Source of the DNA: Curtobacterium sp. MCJR17_020
GTDB lineage: Bacteria > Actinomycetota > Actinomycetes > Actinomycetales > Microbacteriaceae
Assembly (NCBI RefSeq): GCF_003234365.2
Contig: NZ_CP126260.1
Location: 496,001-560,000, forward strand
Direction of reading: 5' to 3'
Length of the DNA stretch: 64,000 nt
Shown: one piece after another, positions 61,044 through 64,000 of the stretch
Layout: each line of letters opens with the position of its first letter
Position numbering within the stretch: the stretch's first letter is position 1
Program-made: the position numbers and the translations under genes
The notes under the pieces: model-generated
What the model was told of the DNA's origin: nothing
Database searches by the model: none
The model's input: the letters and a program-made list of their open reading frames with translations, nothing else

Positions 61044-61811
61044 GTGGTGCGGTCGATCGGCGGGTTACCGGGTCCGGACGCCGGCGTCCCCGTCCCGCGC
61101 GTGGTCGTCGAGGCCGCCCGGGGCCGCGAGGTCGCCATGGTCTGGCACAACGAGATCGGTGGCACGACGTTCCGGATCGGCCCGGACGAGCACGCCGACG
61201 AGTTCGTGAAGGTCCTGCCGCACGCCTACGGTCGGTGGATCAGCAACGAGGCCGCGCGACTCGAGTGGGCGTCGCGGTACGTGCGGGTGCCCGAGGTGCT
61301 CGACCACGGTGCGGACGACGGCGGTGTCTGGCTGCGGACCCGTGCCGTCCCCGGGTGGAGTGCCGTGGACCCGCGGTGGCACGACGAACCCCGGACCGCG
61401 GTGATCGCGGTGGGCGAGGGGCTCCGTGCGTTCCACGACACCCTGCCGGTGGACGACTGCCCCTTCGCGCGGTCGACCGTGGCGCGGCTCGACCGTGCTC
61501 GTGCGGCGGGCGCCGACACAGACCGACTGGGCTCCGAGCCGCCCGGTGACCGCACCGTGGTGTGCCACGGGGACCCGTGCACGCCGAACACGCTCATCGG
61601 TGCCGACGGCCGGTGGAGCGGGCACGTCGACCTGGACGCTACGGGTGTCGCGGACCGCTGGGCGGACCTGGCGGTGGCGACGATGGCGCTGGGGTGGAAC
61701 TACGGGCCCGGGTGGGAGCCGCTGTTCCACGAGGCGTACGGGGTGCCCGACGATCCGGAGCGGACGGCGTGGTACCGGGCGTTGTGGAACGTCGATGTCG
61801 ATGACGTCTGA
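61044..61811 (+). CDS. APH-type phosphotransferase (aminoglycoside 3'-phosphotransferase-like)
   Basis: A 255-residue kinase-like protein. GTG at 61044, 5 bases after AGGA, is the likely start. The ATP site has FVKVLPHAYG; the catalytic Brenner loop is VVCHGDPCTPNTL, followed by HVDLDATGVADRWADLAVATMAL, which is very close to the pattern of APH(3') enzymes (GDxCxPN; DxGRxGVADRYQDIA). It could phosphorylate aminoglycosides or a cell metabolite; resistance cannot be concluded from sequence. It follows the Asp23 operon by 7 bases and may be co-transcribed. Confidence 0.85.
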   Translation: MVRSIGGLPGPDAGVPVPRVVVEAARGREVAMVWHNEIGGTTFRIGPDEHADEFVKVLPHAYGRWISNEAARLEWASRYVRVPEVLDHGADDGGVWLRTRAVPGWSAVDPRWHDEPRTAVIAVGEGLRAFHDTLPVDDCPFARSTVARLDRARAAGADTDRLGSEPPGDRTVVCHGDPCTPNTLIGADGRWSGHVDLDATGVADRWADLAVATMALGWNYGPGWEPLFHEAYGVPDDPERTAWYRALWNVDVDDV

Positions 61812-61841
61812 GTGACCCGGGGGCGTGCTGTGTCGTTGTGG

Positions 61842-62510
61842 TCAGATCTTGGGCTTGTTGACGACCGGGTCGTTCCAGGAGGGGAACGGCGGGAATACGC
61901 CCGGAAGTGACCGGTCGGGGAACGTGACGGTCGAGCGTCCATAGATGGCATCCGAAAGGGCGTTGCCGTCGTTGGTCCAGAATGGCTCGCTGTAGACGGT
62001 GATGGGGTTGTCGCCGTTCTCCTGGGCGGTGTACTGGATCTGCCAGCCGTCGCCGGTGGTGGCCCAGACTTCTTCGTCGCCGGTGATGGTGCGACGTTCG
62101 ATGGTCCAGCCCTGTTCGGTGAAGGAGTCGATCATCGGTTGCAGGTCGCGCCGCTGGTCGGTCGCGCCGGGCGGGGTCCAGAGTCTGGTGGTGCTCATGT
62201 CGTAGCTGTTCTTCGTGTCTGAGCCCGGTAACGGCGCGACACCATCACCCCCTATCCCGGGCAGATCGTCGCCGCCGCCCCATTCCCATTCGCCGTCGTG
62301 GACCTGGAGCTGCGCATCCTTGAGGAGCCGTTGCATGTGTTGGTAGTGGTCCCGGAAGGCGTCGAACTCCTGGTGGAGCGACATCTCCGCGACGTCGTCC
62401 TGGGTCAGGCCGGCTGCGTCAGTGGGCATCGGGTTGCCTCCTGCCGCGCACCCGGTCATTAGGGTCAGCAGGGTCAGTGCCAGGGCCGCAGCGGCGGGGA
62501 TGCGAGGCAC
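61842..62510 (-). CDS. Lipoprotein, paralogue B
   Basis: A 222-residue lipoprotein with lipobox MTGC (Cys about 21). It shares most of its sequence with the gene just upstream (62514): MPTDAAGLTQDDVAEMSLHQEFDAFRDHY, LQVHDGEWEWGGGDDLPGIGGDGVAPLPG, DTKNSYDMSTTRLW, QGWTIERR, and a conserved C-terminal FPSWNDPVVNKPKI. It is the last gene of a three-gene operon with an alpha/beta hydrolase. Family and role unknown to me; an outer-face partner or inhibitor of the hydrolase is possible. Confidence 0.82.
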   Translation of the reverse strand: MPRIPAAAALALTLLTLMTGCAAGGNPMPTDAAGLTQDDVAEMSLHQEFDAFRDHYQHMQRLLKDAQLQVHDGEWEWGGGDDLPGIGGDGVAPLPGSDTKNSYDMSTTRLWTPPGATDQRRDLQPMIDSFTEQGWTIERRTITGDEEVWATTGDGWQIQYTAQENGDNPITVYSEPFWTNDGNALSDAIYGRSTVTFPDRSLPGVFPPFPSWNDPVVNKPKI

Positions 62511-62513
62511 CGT

Positions 62514-63194
62514 TCAGATCTTCGGCGGATTGACGATCGGGTCGTCCCACGAGGGGAGATCGGGGTACACGCCCGGCAACGACTGGTCGGGGAAGTCAGC
62601 CAGGGAACGGCTGGCGACGGCTCGCCGGAGCTTGTGGCCGTCATTGGTCCAGAACAGTTCGCTGTAGACCTCGAGGGTGTAGCGGCCGTTCTCCTGAGCG
62701 GTGTAGATGAGTTGCCAGCCGTCGCCGGTGAACCCCCAGAGCTCGTGGTCGCCGGTGATGTCGCGTTGCTCGATGGCCCAGCCCTGGTCGGTGAAGTAGT
62801 CGAGCATCGGTTGCAGGTCGCGCTGATCGCCTGTGGCGCCCGGGGGTGACCAGAGTCGTCCGCTGCGCATGTCGTAGCTGTTCTTCGTGTCCGCGCCCGG
62901 CAGTGGGGCGACGCCGTCCCCTCCGATCAGCGGCAGGTCGTCGCCGCCAGCCCACTCCCATTCGCCGTCGTGGACCTGGAGCTGCGCATCTTCGAGGAGC
63001 CGTTGCATGTTTTCGTAGTGGTCCCGGAAGGCGTCGAACTCTTGGTGCAGGGACATCTCCGCGACGTCGTCCTGGGTCAGGCCGGCTGCGTCGGTGGGCA
63101 TCTGGTCTCCTCCTGCTGCGCACCCGGTCAGCAGTCCCAGCGCCAGGGCTGCCGTCGTGATGGTGCGGAGCATCGATTGCATGGTGTTCATCAT
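62514..63194 (-). CDS. Lipoprotein, paralogue A
   Basis: A 226-residue lipoprotein: signal MLRTITTAALALGLLTGC, then the same domain as its downstream paralogue (about 65-70 percent identical by eye over 200 residues). Differences cluster in the middle (ITGDHELWGFTGDGWQLIYTAQENGRYTLEV). ATG at 63194 overlaps the hydrolase stop (ATGA); its own stop is 3 bases before paralogue B. A recent tandem duplication that has begun to diverge. Confidence 0.84.
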   Translation of the reverse strand: MMNTMQSMLRTITTAALALGLLTGCAAGGDQMPTDAAGLTQDDVAEMSLHQEFDAFRDHYENMQRLLEDAQLQVHDGEWEWAGGDDLPLIGGDGVAPLPGADTKNSYDMRSGRLWSPPGATGDQRDLQPMLDYFTDQGWAIEQRDITGDHELWGFTGDGWQLIYTAQENGRYTLEVYSELFWTNDGHKLRRAVASRSLADFPDQSLPGVYPDLPSWDDPIVNPPKI

Positions 63195-64000
63195 GGCTTC
63201 CCGGTCGCGATGATCTTCGCGATCGTCCGCTGTGAAGTCGCATCGGGGGACATGTAGCCGACACCCCCGGCTTCTGGGTACATGTCGTGGCCGGTGACCG
63301 CTTTGGTGCCCCGGGCGAATTCCGCACTGAACGTGTCGACGTCGGGCAGGTCGCGGGGATCGCTGCGCCCGATCCGGCCGAGGATCGCGGTGTGGTCGTT
63401 GGCGCCTTCGGTGGCGTAGACCCGATCGACGTTGAGGTGCTCGGGCGTCGTGGTGTCGGTGAAACCGACCGAGCCGTAGGTGATGAACGAGTCGACTCGG
63501 TGCCGGTTCTGCGCGAGCGCCTCTGCCGCCGTGGTGGAGCCGTAGGAATGCCCGAGGACCGTGACGGATCGCGGTGACGTGCCGCGGCTGTCATGGATGC
63601 CGTCCAGGAACGACGCGAGGTTCGCTGCTCCCGCATGCGCGTGGTCCTGACGTGGAACTTCGATGACACCCGGGGCGCGGTATCCGAGCCAGGACACGAT
63701 CGCGAAGGAGTCTTCCCCGGACCCCTTCTGCCCAGCGGTGAAGAGGAGCCCGTTGGCGGCGCGGACCTTCTCACCCATGCTGTCGAGCGTGGTCATCGCA
63801 CCCGGCACGTTGACGGTCACGTTCGACGCGGTGTCCAGATCGCCGAGGACGACGGCGGCGACGAGCGCGCCGTTCGAGACGCCGAACCCGACGAGCTGCG
63901 CCACGGCCGTTGATGGTTTCCGGATACCCCGAGCCAAGTCGTCGGTGTCCCGCAGGTCGTCACGGAGCGCGATGACCTGCTCTCGGAACTCATCGAGGCT
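63191..64000 (-). CDS. Alpha/beta hydrolase (DUF1023 type), 5' end outside window
   Basis: The frame is open to the right edge (269 codons seen), so the start lies beyond 64000; a TTG at 63937 is not needed as start. The visible part begins with a helical stretch (SLDEFREQVIALRDDLRDTDDLARGI) followed by the DUF1023 hydrolase core: VVLGDLDTASNVTVNVPGAMTTLDSM, nucleophile Ser in VTVLGHSYGSTTAAEAL, YGSVGFTD, and a late YVSPD-like GYMSPDATS. Actinobacterial DUF1023 proteins often have an N-terminal WXG100-like helical domain and are linked to type VII secretion or envelope lipids. Substrate unknown. First visible gene of the operon with the two lipoproteins. Confidence 0.83.
   Translation of the reverse strand, partial: SLDEFREQVIALRDDLRDTDDLARGIRKPSTAVAQLVGFGVSNGALVAAVVLGDLDTASNVTVNVPGAMTTLDSMGEKVRAANGLLFTAGQKGSGEDSFAIVSWLGYRAPGVIEVPRQDHAHAGAANLASFLDGIHDSRGTSPRSVTVLGHSYGSTTAAEALAQNRHRVDSFITYGSVGFTDTTTPEHLNVDRVYATEGANDHTAILGRIGRSDPRDLPDVDTFSAEFARGTKAVTGHDMYPEAGGVGYMSPDATSQRTIAKIIATGKP

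Noticed and set aside
61044..61811. Firm call of an aminoglycoside resistance gene
   Set aside because: Motifs are APH(3')-like, but chromosomal phosphotransferases with these motifs often act on other substrates; there is no mobile context.

Overview
The window comes from a high-GC (roughly 70 percent by eye) actinobacterium. Gene content and protein style point to the Microbacteriaceae and most resemble a plant-associated genus such as Curtobacterium (inference; no database was used). The pointers are: a dnaK-grpE-dnaJ-hspR operon with HAIR operators, many GTG starts and ATGA/GTGA translational overlaps, an LAxTG-type sortase substrate, Asp23/Gls24 envelope-stress genes, and sugar and glycan scavenging enzymes. 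There are no tRNA or rRNA genes, CRISPR arrays or insertion sequences, and no gene-free stretch over 300 bases. The longest gaps are 43691-43969, 12351-12616, 25323-25578 and 40180-40421; each holds promoters or repeats described below.

Layout. 1-7232: exopolysaccharide (EPS) genes. A minus-strand run (GT2, pyruvyl transferase, Wzz/BY-kinase) diverges from a plus-strand run (Wzy-like polymerase, LMW tyrosine phosphatase, GT4), followed by a second GT4 on the minus strand. 7331-12350: a DUF3060 lipoprotein and a 1471-residue secreted Ig-like repeat protein. 12497-16695: the dnaK operon, embedded in the surface region. 16729-22466: an M60-type secreted metallopeptidase, an rRNA-type methyltransferase and a lectin/CshA-fibril protein with an LAWTG sorting signal. 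22522-28320: a double GntR-like regulator, an aldo/keto reductase, a small conserved protein and a GH2 beta-mannosidase. 28433-29923: the EPS initiating phosphoglycosyltransferase. 30083-34750: TatA, an MFS exporter, an N-domain-less ClpB with a HAIR operator, and a DUF2231 membrane protein. 34793-40179: a two-component system, lipoprotein, peptidoglycan-binding adaptor and MacB-like ABC operon, with two apparent single-base frameshifts. 40422-43690: a sugar ABC importer. 43970-47902: a fructose operon (DeoR regulator, PfkB kinase, PTS EIIABC) flanked by two copies of one repeat in inverted orientation. 48095-58715: GH20 hexosaminidase with a divergent ROK regulator, DedA, DUF2945, a Ser/Thr kinase, TrpF, HAD phosphatase, thioesterase, nitroreductase, AEC transporter, a Met/Cys-rich copper-storage-like protein and exonuclease III. 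58809-61036: an Asp23/AmaP envelope operon. 61044-64000: an APH-type kinase and an operon of an alpha/beta hydrolase with two paralogous lipoproteins.

The most interesting signal is regulatory. The upstream regions of the cell-surface genes, almost alone in this GC-rich window, carry an AT-rich dyad GTAT-N3-ACGT-N3-ATAC or its half-site GT-N3-ATAY. Full or near-full copies lie at 7254-7271, 12440-12457, 20323-20340 and 34771-34788. Half-sites lie between the divergent EPS operons and upstream of the M60 peptidase and the EPS initiating transferase. This suggests one undescribed regulon joining EPS synthesis, secreted adhesin and protease genes and the two-component/efflux operon. Candidate regulators in the window are the response regulator at 34793 and the double GntR-like protein at 22522.
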